Source: Leifsonia sp. TF02-11 (GTDB lineage: Bacteria > Actinomycetota > Actinomycetes > Actinomycetales > Microbacteriaceae). Taken from it: 64,000 nt of DNA. Under the pieces are notes generated by a model. The model did not search any database. It was not told the origin of the DNA and saw only the letters and a program-made list of their open reading frames with translations. Of this stretch, positions 44,533 through 53,233 are shown piece by piece. The position numbers and the translations under genes are program-made. The DNA is taken from assembly GCF_017565305.1 (NCBI RefSeq), contig NZ_JAGEKP010000022.1, positions 1 through 64,000 of the forward strand. Reading direction: 5' to 3'. Each line of letters starts with the position of its first letter. The stretch's first letter is position 1.

Positions 44533-45477
44533 TTGCCCCCGACCCCCGTATCCCCCATACCCACGACCGGCGTGAAGCGCCGCACCCTGGTCGGCGCGGC
44601 CGCCTGGACCGCACCGGCGATCGTGCTGGCCAGCGCCGCCCCGGCGTACGCGACCTCCACTCTCGGCCTCATCACCTTCATCGACCCCGAGGACATCATC
44701 GGCAGCGGCTACACAGCCACCCTCACCGTGCAGTTGACCGTTCCCGCCGGCGGCTCGGTCCCCTCGAGCGTGAATATCCGTTACGGCACTCCCAACGTGC
44801 TTCGCGGCCCGACGAGCGCCCCCACCGGCGGCAACGCCACATTCACTTTCCAGGTGACGGCCCTCGACGTCAACGCGTCGACCGAGATCACCGTTCGGGC
44901 GCCCGGGTACGTCGACGGCACGACCACGATCACCGTGACCGCGGACCGCTCCGGCTTCCTCTTCTTGCAGGGCTTCTCCTTCCGCAGCACGAGCACGCAG
45001 AACAAGATGGTGGGCAGTCCGGTACGCACCACCTCGGCGAACGGCACCGTCACCGACAGCTTCCGGGGCGGCGAGTTCAAGTACAACGGCCTCGGCGACG
45101 GAAACGCGCTGAACATCAACGGTTTCCTCCTTCGCAGCGATATGAAGGCCATGGCCGGAGTCGTCGAGTTCAACCTCGACGTGTTCGCCGTCGGCTATGT
45201 CCCGAACGGCGTCTCCAGCTACCTGCTGTGGCAGAACAGCGGAAACCGGCCGAACTCCGGCAAGCCGATCACCGAGATCGCTGCCCGCATCAACGGCAAG
45301 ACCGCACGAGACGGAAGCCTCAACCACACTTCCGCAACCGCCGCGGGAACGAACGGCATCCTCCCCATCCTCCGCGGGAGCACCACGACCGCGTCACGCC
45401 CGGGCGGCTACCTCTACCTCGCCTTCACGTTCCCACGCTTCCCCGGCTATACCGCGAACGTCTCCTTCGTCTACTGA
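44533..45477 (+). CDS. Secreted surface protein with twin-arginine-type signal peptide, unknown domain
   Basis: A 314-residue exported protein. After a short leader, VKRRTLVGAAAWTAPAIVLA and ending APAYA gives a signal with paired arginines and a cleavable A-x-A, likely for Tat. The mature part is Ser/Thr/Gly/Asn-rich and beta-like (TATLTVQLTVPAGG, STEITVRAPGYVDGTTTITV), without cysteines or an obvious anchor, ending in FVY. I take the TTG at 44533 as start because CAGGAG lies seven bases upstream, while the earlier ATG at 44473 has no such site. No family was recognised. Confidence 0.75.
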   Translation: MPPTPVSPIPTTGVKRRTLVGAAAWTAPAIVLASAAPAYATSTLGLITFIDPEDIIGSGYTATLTVQLTVPAGGSVPSSVNIRYGTPNVLRGPTSAPTGGNATFTFQVTALDVNASTEITVRAPGYVDGTTTITVTADRSGFLFLQGFSFRSTSTQNKMVGSPVRTTSANGTVTDSFRGGEFKYNGLGDGNALNINGFLLRSDMKAMAGVVEFNLDVFAVGYVPNGVSSYLLWQNSGNRPNSGKPITEIAARINGKTARDGSLNHTSATAAGTNGILPILRGSTTTASRPGGYLYLAFTFPRFPGYTANVSFVY

Positions 45478-45499
45478 CGGACACGTTCCACGAGCACGA

Positions 45500-45534
45500 C
45501 GAACGCCCTCATCCCAGCGGGATGAGGGCGTTCG
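45500..45534. terminator. Bidirectional terminator between convergent genes
   Basis: A perfect 16-bp stem (CGAACGCCCTCATCCC with its complement) closes a three-base loop AGC. It lies between the end of the exported-protein gene and the end of the convergent YceI gene. It has no long T-tract, but its symmetry and position fit termination from both sides. Confidence 0.8.
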
Positions 45535-45561
45535 CGTCGTGCGCGGCTCCGCCGCAGAGAC

Positions 45562-46113
45562 TCAGGCCTGGTTGAGGACGGCCTGGAGCTCGAGGGTGAT
45601 CACGACGTCGTCGCCGAGCAGCATTCCGCCGGTCTCGAGCGCGGCGTTGTAGGTGAGACCGAAGTCCTCGCGGTTGACCTTGGTCTTGGCGGTCGCGCCT
45701 GCCTTGTAGTTGCCGTACGGGTCCTGGCCGAAGCCGCCGAAGTCGAACTCGAACGTGACCGGCTTGGTCACGCCCTTGATGGTGAGGTCGCCGTCCACGA
45801 GGAACTCGCCGCCCTCGTGACGCACGCCGGTCGACACGAAGTCGATCGTCGGGAACTCCTCGGCGAGGAAGAAGTCGCCGGTGCGCAGGTGCGCGTCGCG
45901 GTCGGGGTTCTTGGTGTTGATGGAGGCGACGTGCGCCTTGGCCGAGACGGTCGACTCGAGCGGGTTCTCTGCCGTGACGAACGTGGCGTCGAAGTTCTCG
46001 AAGACGCCCTTCACCTTGCTGATCATGAGGTGGCGGATGCTGAAGCCCACCTCGCTGTGCGCGGGGTCGATGGTCCAGGTGCCGGCCTTGTACCCGGGGA
46101 TGTCGATGCTCAT
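45562..46113 (-). CDS. YceI-family lipid-binding protein
   Basis: A 183-residue lipocalin-like protein. The family pattern is TWTIDPAHSEVGFSIRHLMI, then VKGVFENFDATF, DAHLRTGDFF, FPTIDFVST and DLTIKGVTKPVTFEFDF. YceI proteins bind polyisoprenoids or fatty amides. No signal peptide is visible here, so it is probably cytoplasmic. The ATG at 46113 has AAGGAG upstream. A dyad at 46161-46174 sits 48 bases ahead of the start. Confidence 0.92.
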   Translation of the reverse strand: MSIDIPGYKAGTWTIDPAHSEVGFSIRHLMISKVKGVFENFDATFVTAENPLESTVSAKAHVASINTKNPDRDAHLRTGDFFLAEEFPTIDFVSTGVRHEGGEFLVDGDLTIKGVTKPVTFEFDFGGFGQDPYGNYKAGATAKTKVNREDFGLTYNAALETGGMLLGDDVVITLELQAVLNQA

Positions 46114-46160
46114 TGCGGTTCTCCTTGCTCGAAGCTTGTGCTGTCGGACGCTGTCAGCTC

Positions 46161-46174
46161 CATGCAACTGCATG
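46161..46174 (-). promoter_or_regulatory. Dyad, possible operator of the YceI gene
   Basis: CATGCA-AC-TGCATG is an exact six-base inverted repeat with two central bases, located in the leader region of the YceI gene. It could be a binding site for a MarR-type repressor. No -10/-35 is convincing nearby, and no regulator gene is adjacent. Confidence 0.4.
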
Positions 46175-46221
46175 CACCTGGACCCTATTCCGAAATCTCG
46201 AAAAAAAGTTGACGCGTCACC

Positions 46222-47392
46222 CTACTGAGCCAGCGAGCGCCGCACGTCGAGCAGAGCGCGCGCGTCGGTGTCGATCACGGACGGCGGGATCCGGCCGTCC
46301 TCGACGGCTGCCGTCACGGCGTCGATGAGCGTGGTCGGGTCGGTGTCGGCGCCCTGGATCATCAGCACCATCGTGTTGCCCGCCGCGATCGCCGCCACCG
46401 CGTCGGCGCCGGCGTCGGCGTACTGCGCAAGCCCCGTGTCCTGGAGCATCCGCAGGTCGTCGGTGATGGTGATCCCGCGGAAGCCCAGCTCGTCGGTGAG
46501 GATGCGGTGCCAGGTCGGTGACAGGGATGCCGGCGCCGCATCCACCCCGCTGTAGACGAGGTGGCCGAACATGACGACCTCCGCACCTGCCGCGACGCCC
46601 GCGCGGAACGACGGTGCGTCCTGCGTGGCCCAGCGAGCGTGATCGACAGCGGCGGTCGGCACGGAGTGGTGCGAGTCCGCCTCGGTCTCCCCGTGCCCCG
46701 GGAAGTGCTTGAGGGTGCTGAGGACACGTCCCCGCTCTCCCGCAACGGAGGCCGCGACGCGTGCCGCCGACGACTCCGGGTCGGTGCCGAGTATGCGGTC
46801 GGAGATGAACGAGTGCGGATCCGCCGTCACGTCGGCGATCGTTCCGAAGTTGAGGTTCACACCGGCCTGCCTCAGGAGCTCCGCCCGCTGCGCGAACGCC
46901 GCCTCGGTGGCGGCGGGCGGTTGCGACCGCAGCACCTCGGCCCCCGGCTGCCCGTCCCAGGGCAGCCGGGTGACGTCGCCGCCCTCCTCGTCGATGCCGA
47001 CCAGCGGGGGCAGGCCGGGGTCGGAGGCCCGGGTCGCCGCGGTCAGTTCAGCGAGCGCCTGGGGGGGGGGACGCCGGGATGTTGTCGGGCATCAGGATGA
47101 CACCGCCGGGGCCGTAACGGTCGACGAACTGTCTCAGCGTCGCCGGGTCGGTGCCCGGGGCGTGCAGCATGAAGAGACTCGCCACCTTCTGACGGAGCGT
47201 CAGGTTGCGCAGTCGCTGGTCGGCATACGCGGCGACCGGGTCGACGGTGGCCACCGGCGACGGCGACCCCGATGCCGGAGGGCGGGTGACCGTGGCCTCG
47301 CCAGGGCGTGACGAAGCTGCTGCCGCGCACCCTGCGAGCGTCCCAGTGAGGACGACGAGGGCCGCGGCCGTCTTCCAGGGGGCACGGCGCAC
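46222..47392 (-). pseudogene. GH3 beta-N-acetylhexosaminidase (NagZ-like) lipoprotein, frameshifted
   Basis: Two frames together make one 389-residue GH3 enzyme. The 5' part (47392 to about 47070) has a lipobox VLTGTLAGC and the family start, LRNLTLRQKVASLFML. The 3' part contains the signature KHFPGHGETEADSHHSVP and nucleophile site ITDDLRML; between them is GIDEEGGDVTRLPWDG. A run of ten C on the coding strand (47061-47070) shifts the frame; nine would restore it. As written, the 5' frame ends 14 bases after the run, giving a truncated 114-residue product. It would have trimmed N-acetylglucosamine from muropeptides or proteins. The lesion may be genuine, phase-variable or a sequencing error. 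Confidence 0.85.
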
Positions 47393-47501
47393 CGACCGAT
47401 GCTAACCCCTCGCGCCTGCCAACCCCCGGTGTCCGCAAGACGTCGACGACCGCTGCACAGTGCTACACGGTCAACGGCGACGCACCGCCTACGATGGCGG
47501 C

Positions 47502-48335
47502 ATGGCGTCCAAGCCGTTCTCGCTGCTGCTCGCCAGCCACCCGGGACCCACCGTCGTGGTCACCGTGGTGGCGACGGTGCTCGGAATCGGCCTCGGCTAC
47601 CCTCCGGGGCGCCTCGGCATCCTGGCCCTTGCGATCCTGTTCGGCCAGCTCTCGATCGGCTGGTCGAACGATTGGCTCGACGCTGCGCGCGATCGGGAGG
47701 TCGCCCGTGCCGACAAGCCGGCCGCTCGCGGAGACATCCCCACAGCAGCAGTGCGTGCCTCCGCGTTCGTCGCTCTCGCTCTCGCGGCGGTGACCACAGC
47801 ACTCCTGGGACCCGCGGCGCTGATCGCCCATGCGGCCGCTCTCGCGGGAGGCTGGGCCTACAACCTGGGTCTCAAGTCGACCGTGGTCTCCTTCGCGCCC
47901 TTCGCGGTGAGCTTCGGCCTGCTCCCGGCGATCGCGACGCTCGGTCAGGCTCGGCCCGCGTGGCCCGCGCTCTGGGTGCTCGCCGCCGGCGCCCTCCTCG
48001 GAGTCGCCGCGCACGTCACCAATGTGCTGCCCGACCTCGCCGACGACGCGAAGACCGGCATCCGCGGCCTCCCGCACCGGCTGGGGGCGCGCTCCAGCGG
48101 CCTGCTCGCGTTCGCGTGCCTCGCGGTGGCGACCGCCCTCATCACCGTCGGCCCCGGCCTCCCCGTGCGGCCGCTGCTCATCGTCGGGCTGGTCATCGGC
48201 TTGGCCGCGGTGGTCGTCGGCGTGATCCTCCTACTCCGCAGGAGCCCGACTCGGCTGCTGATGCAGCTGATCATGACCTGCGCGATCGTCGACGTGGTGA
48301 TGCTCGCGCTGGCGGGTCAGTCGATCGCCGTCTGA
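47502..48335 (+). CDS. UbiA-family prenyltransferase
   Basis: A 277-residue membrane enzyme with about eight helices. The first Asp-rich motif is NDWLDAARDREVARADKP and the second is DLADDAKTGIRGLP; both bind prenyl diphosphate through magnesium. UbiA-family members attach isoprenoid chains to aromatic or other acceptors. The motif style resembles actinobacterial members acting in quinone or decaprenylphosphoryl-arabinose pathways, but the acceptor is not determinable. It is not clearly MenA. The last 19 bases overlap the convergent MFS gene. Confidence 0.87.
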   Translation: MASKPFSLLLASHPGPTVVVTVVATVLGIGLGYPPGRLGILALAILFGQLSIGWSNDWLDAARDREVARADKPAARGDIPTAAVRASAFVALALAAVTTALLGPAALIAHAAALAGGWAYNLGLKSTVVSFAPFAVSFGLLPAIATLGQARPAWPALWVLAAGALLGVAAHVTNVLPDLADDAKTGIRGLPHRLGARSSGLLAFACLAVATALITVGPGLPVRPLLIVGLVIGLAAVVVGVILLLRRSPTRLLMQLIMTCAIVDVVMLALAGQSIAV

Positions 48336-49705
48336 ATCGGCTCGGCGGCGGGCTCGTGGTTGCGAATGCCGATCGCCGAGACCACGCCCCCGACGATGAG
48401 GAGACCCGCCGTCGCGAGCATCGCGCGGTGCATGCCGTCGACGTCGAGCTGCTGGCCGATGACGATGCCCGCCATCGCGACGGTGAGGAGGCCGGCGATG
48501 CGCGCGACCGCATTGTTGACCGCCGACCCGATGCCCGCCTGCCCGGGATGGATGGAACCGAGGATCGCGCTGGTGAGCGGAGCGACGGTCATCGAGAGCC
48601 CGACGCCGAAGAGCAGTACCGCCGGAAGCAGCTCGAACCAGTAGTTCACATTCGTGCCCAGCATCAGCAGCCAGAGGAAGCCCAGCGACGCAAGGATCGG
48701 CCCGAACGCCATGAAGAACCGCGGACCGTACTTGCCCGCCAGCCCGCCGAAGAAGCCGGACAGCAGCAGCATGCAGAGCGTCGACGGGATGAAGACGAAA
48801 CCGGCCACGAACGCCGAGAAGCCGGCGACCTGCTGAAGGAACAGGGTGACCATCAGCGGGCCGAACGACAGCGCGCCGTAGACGAACGCGGTGGCGAGGT
48901 TGCCGACCCAGAAGTTGTGCACGGAGAACAGCCCGAGCGGCAGCATCGGCTGCTTCACCCGGGTCTCCGCGACGAAGAAGCCGATCAGGGACAGCACACC
49001 CACCAGGAACGGGATCCAGACCCGCGGGCTCCCCCAGCCGTATGCGCCCTGCTCGATCAGCGCGAACACGGTGCCCGCCAGTCCGACCGAGCCGAGCACC
49101 GCGCCGATGATGTCGACGCGGCCCCCCGAGCCGGTATCCGTGTCGCCCAGGGTCAGCATGAGCACGAGTGTCACGGCGATCGGGACCACGTTGATCACGA
49201 ACACCCACCGCCACGACAGCGCGTCGACGAAGAAGCCGCCGACGACAGGACCGGCGATCATCGCGATGCCCGTCCAGGCGGTCCAGCGCCCGATGGCCTT
49301 CGCCTGCGCCTGCCCCTCGAAGCGGGAGATGATGATCGCCAGCGAGCTCGGAACCAGCAGCGCGCCTGCGACGCCCTGCAGCGCGCGCGAGAGCACGAGG
49401 AAGACCCCGTTCGGTGCGAACGCGCACAGCAGCGACGTGACGCCGAAACCGATCAGGCCGACGTAGAGGATGCGCTTGCGACCGAACACGTCCGAGAGCG
49501 AGCCGGCGATCAGGATCAGCGACCCGAGCGTGACCAGGTAGGCGTCGACCACCCACTGCTGGAGCGGCAGGCCGCCGCCGAGCTCCTTGTCGATCGCCGG
49601 CAGCGCGACATTGATGACGGCACCGTCGAGGAAGGCGACGAAGCTGGCGAGGATGGCGATGAGCAGGACGCGCAGTTGCAGTGATGTCATCTTCTCGCCG
49701 GCCAT
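48317..49705 (-). CDS. MFS drug/proton antiporter (DHA2, EmrB/QacA type)
   Basis: A 462-residue transporter with 14 helices. DHA2 features are the start SFVAFLDGAVINVALPAIDK, DAYLVTLGSLILIAGSLSDVFGR in loop 2-3, and the motif-C region GPVVGGFFVD. It would export toxic compounds with proton exchange. Start choice is ATG 49705 or ATG 49690; the first is used here. The gene is convergent with the UbiA gene and they overlap by 19 bases at their ends, so no terminator separates them. Confidence 0.92.
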   Translation of the reverse strand: MAGEKMTSLQLRVLLIAILASFVAFLDGAVINVALPAIDKELGGGLPLQQWVVDAYLVTLGSLILIAGSLSDVFGRKRILYVGLIGFGVTSLLCAFAPNGVFLVLSRALQGVAGALLVPSSLAIIISRFEGQAQAKAIGRWTAWTGIAMIAGPVVGGFFVDALSWRWVFVINVVPIAVTLVLMLTLGDTDTGSGGRVDIIGAVLGSVGLAGTVFALIEQGAYGWGSPRVWIPFLVGVLSLIGFFVAETRVKQPMLPLGLFSVHNFWVGNLATAFVYGALSFGPLMVTLFLQQVAGFSAFVAGFVFIPSTLCMLLLSGFFGGLAGKYGPRFFMAFGPILASLGFLWLLMLGTNVNYWFELLPAVLLFGVGLSMTVAPLTSAILGSIHPGQAGIGSAVNNAVARIAGLLTVAMAGIVIGQQLDVDGMHRAMLATAGLLIVGGVVSAIGIRNHEPAAEPIQTAID

Positions 49706-49772
49706 GGACTCATTCAACGACCCGGCGCGCCCGCACGCAAGCGCCGCCCGGTTCGGGCGTACGGTATGGCTC

Positions 49773-50399
49773 GTGGATCGGGAGCAACGCTCCGTGCCGT
49801 CACCGAGCCGCCGCCGACCGTCGGCGACGGTGATCATCCGCGCCGGCTGGACCGGCGTGCTGGTCGTCACCGCCGTCTTCCACGTCGTGCGCGGCGCGCC
49901 CGTCGACGCAGCGATCTACGCCGTCGGCGCGGTCGTCCTCGTCTTCGACGCGCTCGGCTGGTTGCGGATCCCGCTGCGGATGCCGGCCGACCGGGACACG
50001 GTCTCGCGTCGGGTGGTCGCCTACGCCCTGATCGCGGTCGCCTCGCTCACGCTGGGCTTCACACGCCTCTACGGCATGGCGGACACCGCCATCGTCGTGG
50101 GCCTCGGCATCCTGCTGCTGCCGGTCGGGTGGGCCGATCGCGGCGAAGGCCCGCGCCGACCGCCCAGCGCCGCGGTCCGCCGGGCGGCCGTCCTCTGGTC
50201 GATCGTGATCGTCGCCGGCTGCCTGTGGGAGATCGGCGCCTTCTTCCTCGGCCGCGATCTCACGGGCAGCGAGACGGCGTTCCCCGCCCTCTCCGACCTG
50301 ATCGATCCGCTGCTCGCGTGGCCACCTGCGCGGGCGCTCCTCGTCGCGTGCTGGCTCCTCGGCGGTTACGCGCTCCTGCGCAGGGGGCGACGGACATGA
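49773..50399 (+). CDS. Conserved membrane protein of unknown function, paired with DUF6186 gene
   Basis: A 208-residue protein with about five hydrophobic helices after a basic N-terminus (RRRPSATVIIRAGW). No family was recognised. The helices include GVLVVTAVFHVVRG, VVAYALIAVASLTLGF and LWSIVIVAGCLWEIGAFFLG. The GTG at 49773 is the first credible start, and the frame open earlier is a shadow of the divergent MFS gene. It overlaps the next gene as ATGA. The pairing of this gene with a DUF6186 gene is typical of Microbacteriaceae, as far as I recall. Confidence 0.75.
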   Translation: MDREQRSVPSPSRRRPSATVIIRAGWTGVLVVTAVFHVVRGAPVDAAIYAVGAVVLVFDALGWLRIPLRMPADRDTVSRRVVAYALIAVASLTLGFTRLYGMADTAIVVGLGILLLPVGWADRGEGPRRPPSAAVRRAAVLWSIVIVAGCLWEIGAFFLGRDLTGSETAFPALSDLIDPLLAWPPARALLVACWLLGGYALLRRGRRT

Positions 50400-50599
50400 G
50401 GGCGATCACCATCGGCGGGTTCGTGCTGTGCGGCGTGCTCATGGTCGCACTGGTGGTCCAGTCGCGGTGGAAGCCCGATCGGGTCGCGCCCCTCGGAACG
50501 CTTCTCGACCGGATCATGGCCGACCGCGCCGCGCGCTTCACGATCCTGCTGTTCTGGTGGTGGTTGGGCTGGCACTTCCTGGTGACCCCGCCGGCGTGA
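50396..50599 (+). CDS. DUF6186 family small membrane protein
   Basis: A 67-residue protein with two hydrophobic helices (TIGGFVLCGVLMVALVVQ and FTILLFWWWLGWHFLV) and a central LGTLLDRIMADRAARF. The final W-x-GWHF pattern is that of the DUF6186 family. Function is unknown. The ATGA overlap with the preceding gene means they are translated together and probably interact in the membrane. Confidence 0.75.
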   Translation: MRAITIGGFVLCGVLMVALVVQSRWKPDRVAPLGTLLDRIMADRAARFTILLFWWWLGWHFLVTPPA

Positions 50600-50625
50600 C
50601 CGCGAGCGGCCGCTGTCGCCGGTGG

Positions 50626-51942
50626 TCAGTTGTTGCCCTTGGTACAGGTCTGCTGTGCGGCCGTCTGCCCGGTGACGTTGGAGGGGAGCTTGACCGGGCC
50701 CGATGTCGACGTCGGTGCGGGCGCGCCGGAACCCGTGTCGCCTGGCGCGGTGGTGGGCGTGTTCGCCGGCGTCGACGAGTCCGTCGGCGTGGGTGTTCCG
50801 GTAGCCGTCGGGTCCTCCGCGGCGCGACCCGTGGACCCGGTGAGGACGACCGGCTGATCGTTGACGAGCGCGTCGTTCACCGCAGAAGCGGCGTAATCGT
50901 CCGGCACAACCCGGTTCGGGTTGTCGGGATCCGGGGCCGCCGGGTACTGGAGGAAGACCATGTTCTGGAGGCCGGTGTCCTTAAGTGCCAGCGCGATCTG
51001 CACGAGGGTCGTCGGGTTGGTCAGCGTGTCCGACGGCGTGATGTTCTGAACGGCGGCTTTCGCGAGCGCGTAGAGCTGCACCGGTTTCGAGAGCACACCG
51101 CCGCTCACGATCTTGCGCGCGAGCGCCGAGAGGAAGACCTGCTGGTTGGAGATGCGCCCCAGGTCGCTGCCGTCGCCGACGCCGTAACGGCTCCGCAGGA
51201 ACGACAACGCTTCGTCGCCGACCAGGGTGCTCTCCCCAGCAGGCAGGTCGAGCGGGGGGTTGGTCTTGTCGTCCTTCACCCGGGAGGCCAAGCACACGGT
51301 CACCCCGCCGACCGCTGTCGACATCGCGCTGACGCCGTTGAAGTTGATGACGGCGCCGAACGGGATGGACAGTCCCGTGAGCTTCTCAACGGTCAGGACG
51401 ACGCAGGCGAGGCCGCCGCGCGAGAGCGCGGTGTTGAACATCGCCTTCGACGACCCGCTCACGGTCCCCTTGCCGTCTGGCGCGGGGCAGGTCGGAATGC
51501 GCACCATCAGGTCGCGCGGGAAGCTCACCACCGCCATGCTCTTGTGGTCCTGGGCGATGTGCAGCAGCATCGTGACGTCGTTGTTGCCCTCGCCGGTGCT
51601 GGCCGCCTGCTCGTCTGCCGAGTTGTAGACCCCGCCCAGACCTGTGCGGCTGTCCGTGCCCGCGAGCAGCAGGTTGACACCGCCGTCGATCGCGGCGACA
51701 TTCGGGATGTCCTGCGGAGCCGCCGAGTGGCCGGGAAGCGCCGCGAGGTGGATGCCGTGCTTGACCGAACGCGAGACGTCCCACACGGCGTAGGCGGCGA
51801 CAGAGACGCTACTCACCACAGCGACCGCCACCACGCCCGCAAGAAGCTTGGCGATCGCGACGCCGGGTCGGCGCCGCGGCAACTTCCCGTGCCGGACGGG
51901 CGCCGGGCCGCGCGCACGCTGGCGGCGTGGCAGATCGGTCAT
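50626..51942 (-). CDS. LCP-family (LytR-CpsA-Psr) glycopolymer transferase
   Basis: A 438-residue membrane-anchored enzyme that attaches teichoic-acid-like or other polymers to peptidoglycan. One N-terminal helix (about 28-52) precedes the LCP domain, with NLLLAGTDSRTG at about 90, SFPRDLMVRIP (the Arg-Asp catalytic region) and GDEALSFLRSRYGVGDGSDLGR. The C-terminus is a ~60-residue Thr/Pro/Ser-rich tail. It ends in a short segment with one cysteine. A GGGGGA site precedes the ATG. Confidence 0.93.
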   Translation of the reverse strand: MTDLPRRQRARGPAPVRHGKLPRRRPGVAIAKLLAGVVAVAVVSSVSVAAYAVWDVSRSVKHGIHLAALPGHSAAPQDIPNVAAIDGGVNLLLAGTDSRTGLGGVYNSADEQAASTGEGNNDVTMLLHIAQDHKSMAVVSFPRDLMVRIPTCPAPDGKGTVSGSSKAMFNTALSRGGLACVVLTVEKLTGLSIPFGAVINFNGVSAMSTAVGGVTVCLASRVKDDKTNPPLDLPAGESTLVGDEALSFLRSRYGVGDGSDLGRISNQQVFLSALARKIVSGGVLSKPVQLYALAKAAVQNITPSDTLTNPTTLVQIALALKDTGLQNMVFLQYPAAPDPDNPNRVVPDDYAASAVNDALVNDQPVVLTGSTGRAAEDPTATGTPTPTDSSTPANTPTTAPGDTGSGAPAPTSTSGPVKLPSNVTGQTAAQQTCTKGNN

Positions 51943-52048
51943 GGAATCCCCCGGCTTTCGGATTTGTGGCTGGCAGAATACTAGGCGATCGCGGCGGTTC
52001 GGTGGCTGCTGGGCGCGCTGAAGACGGCCCGAATGTCATCGCGCCGAC

Positions 52049-52465
52049 TCAGCGGATCGTGAGTGCCGTCGTGTATCCGGCGCACGACCCGTGTGTGTCG
52101 TCGCAGTGGTCGTAGGGGCTGCCCTCGACGACGACCCAGGCGTCGCCCGAGGGGAAATCGGCGGGAATGGTCAGCTCCGCCGAGAACCGTCCGGCGCCAT
52201 CGACAGGCACGACGGACTCTGGCGACCGGTGATGCGGTGCGATCACCGCGACCGAGTAGGTGTGCCCCTCCCGGTACCCGAGGTCGCAGTCCGCGGCCTC
52301 GCTGCTGACCGTGATCGTCTCGCCCGGAGCCGCGGTGCCGGGAGCGACGTGGATACGGGACGGGAAACACTTCTGCGGACCGACCTCGACAATGCCGCAG
52401 CCGGTCAGAAGAGCGGCAAAGGCCACGACGACCCCCAGCGTTGCAGTCCACTCGCGAACCCGCAT
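52049..52465 (-). CDS. Lipoprotein of unknown function
   Basis: A 138-residue lipoprotein with lipobox AALLTGC (cysteine near residue 23) and an Ig-like mature domain (ETITVSSEAADCDLGY, GRFSAELTIPADFPSGDAW). It has six cysteines including the anchor, and ends ...CAGYTTALTIR. The ATG at 52465 is preceded by GGGGGTGAG. The longer frame upstream lacks a signal start. The beta-sandwich guess is from strand pattern only. Confidence 0.7.
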   Translation of the reverse strand: MRVREWTATLGVVVAFAALLTGCGIVEVGPQKCFPSRIHVAPGTAAPGETITVSSEAADCDLGYREGHTYSVAVIAPHHRSPESVVPVDGAGRFSAELTIPADFPSGDAWVVVEGSPYDHCDDTHGSCAGYTTALTIR

Positions 52466-52567
52466 CGGCTCACCCCCTGTGGTGAGACTAGCCCTGTGCT
52501 GAGACCAGCCCTGTCGTGAGAGTACCCGTCGCACCCGGTCCGGGCCGCTGCAAACGTCGCAGGGACA

Positions 52568-52594
52568 GCAAAAAGCCCCGGTTTCCCGGGGCTC
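52568..52594 (-). terminator. Rho-independent terminator after tRNA-Ala
   Basis: On the minus strand AGCCCCGG-GAAA-CCGGGGCT is followed by TTTTTGC. It is an eight-base GC-rich stem with a GNRA loop and a real T-tract, five bases beyond the tRNA 3' end. Confidence 0.88.
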
Positions 52595-52598
52595 TCGG

Positions 52599-52671
52599 TG
52601 GATCTGAGGGGACTCGAACCCCTGACCCCCTGCATGCCATGCAGGTGCGCTACCAGCTGCGCCACAGACCC
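52599..52671 (-). tRNA. tRNA-Ala (anticodon GGC)
   Basis: The minus strand reads GGGTCTG at the 5' end and CAGATCC plus discriminator A at the 3' end, pairing over seven bases with a G-T. The anticodon stem CCTGC/GCAGG encloses ATGGCAT, giving anticodon GGC. The D arm GCGCAGCTGGTAGCGC and the T arm GGTTCGAGT are standard. No CCA is encoded. Confidence 0.97.
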
Positions 52672-52785
52672 GTATTCACTTGACTTTCTGTTCCCCGAGG
52701 CTCCCCGGACAACTCATTCAGCGTACTACACGCGGCCCGCGCAATGAAAATCGAGCGCGCAGCCCGGGCGTGTGGCAGCGCGGGG

Positions 52786-53160
52786 CTACTCCGCGCTGTG
52801 GACCGGGAGCTCCAGCGGAAGCACCGGGCAGTCCTTCCAGAGCCGCTCGAGGGCGTAGTACATGCGGTCCTCTTCGTGGAAGACGTGGACGACCAGGTCT
52901 CCGAAGTCGAGGAGGATCCAGCGACCCTCGGCCTTGCCCTCGCGGCGCAGGGTGCGCACGCCGGCGTCGTTGAGGCGGTCCTCGACCTCGGACGCGATCG
53001 CGATGACGTTGCGCTCCACCGAGCCGGACACCAGCAGGAACGCGTCCGTCAGCGGCAGTGGACCGGACACGTCGAGCGCGACGAGGTCGATGCCCCCCTT
53101 CGCGTCGGCGGCGGCTGCCGCGATCTGCAGGATGTCCCGGGCATGCGGGGAGGCGGTCAC
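52786..53160 (-). CDS. rsfS: Ribosome silencing factor RsfS
   Basis: A 124-residue protein that binds ribosomal protein uL14 and blocks subunit joining under starvation. The family signature is GGIDLVALDVSGPLPLTDAF, then LLVSGSVERNVIAIASEVED, RWILLDFGDLVVHVF and YYALERLW. The GTG at 53160 has AAGGA upstream. It is the last gene of the rplU-to-rsfS series, as in many actinobacteria. Confidence 0.95.
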   Translation of the reverse strand: MTASPHARDILQIAAAAADAKGGIDLVALDVSGPLPLTDAFLLVSGSVERNVIAIASEVEDRLNDAGVRTLRREGKAEGRWILLDFGDLVVHVFHEEDRMYYALERLWKDCPVLPLELPVHSAE

Positions 53161-53233
53161 AGAGAGTCCTTCACGATTGGGAATGGCGCCATCGATCGAG
53201 GCGACGCCGGAAGAGTCAGGGGGAAACGCGTCA

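Noticed and set aside
52405-52665. An 86-codon minus-strand frame running through tRNA-Ala
   Set aside because: It begins inside the tRNA and follows the tRNA sequence; it is a known type of false gene call.
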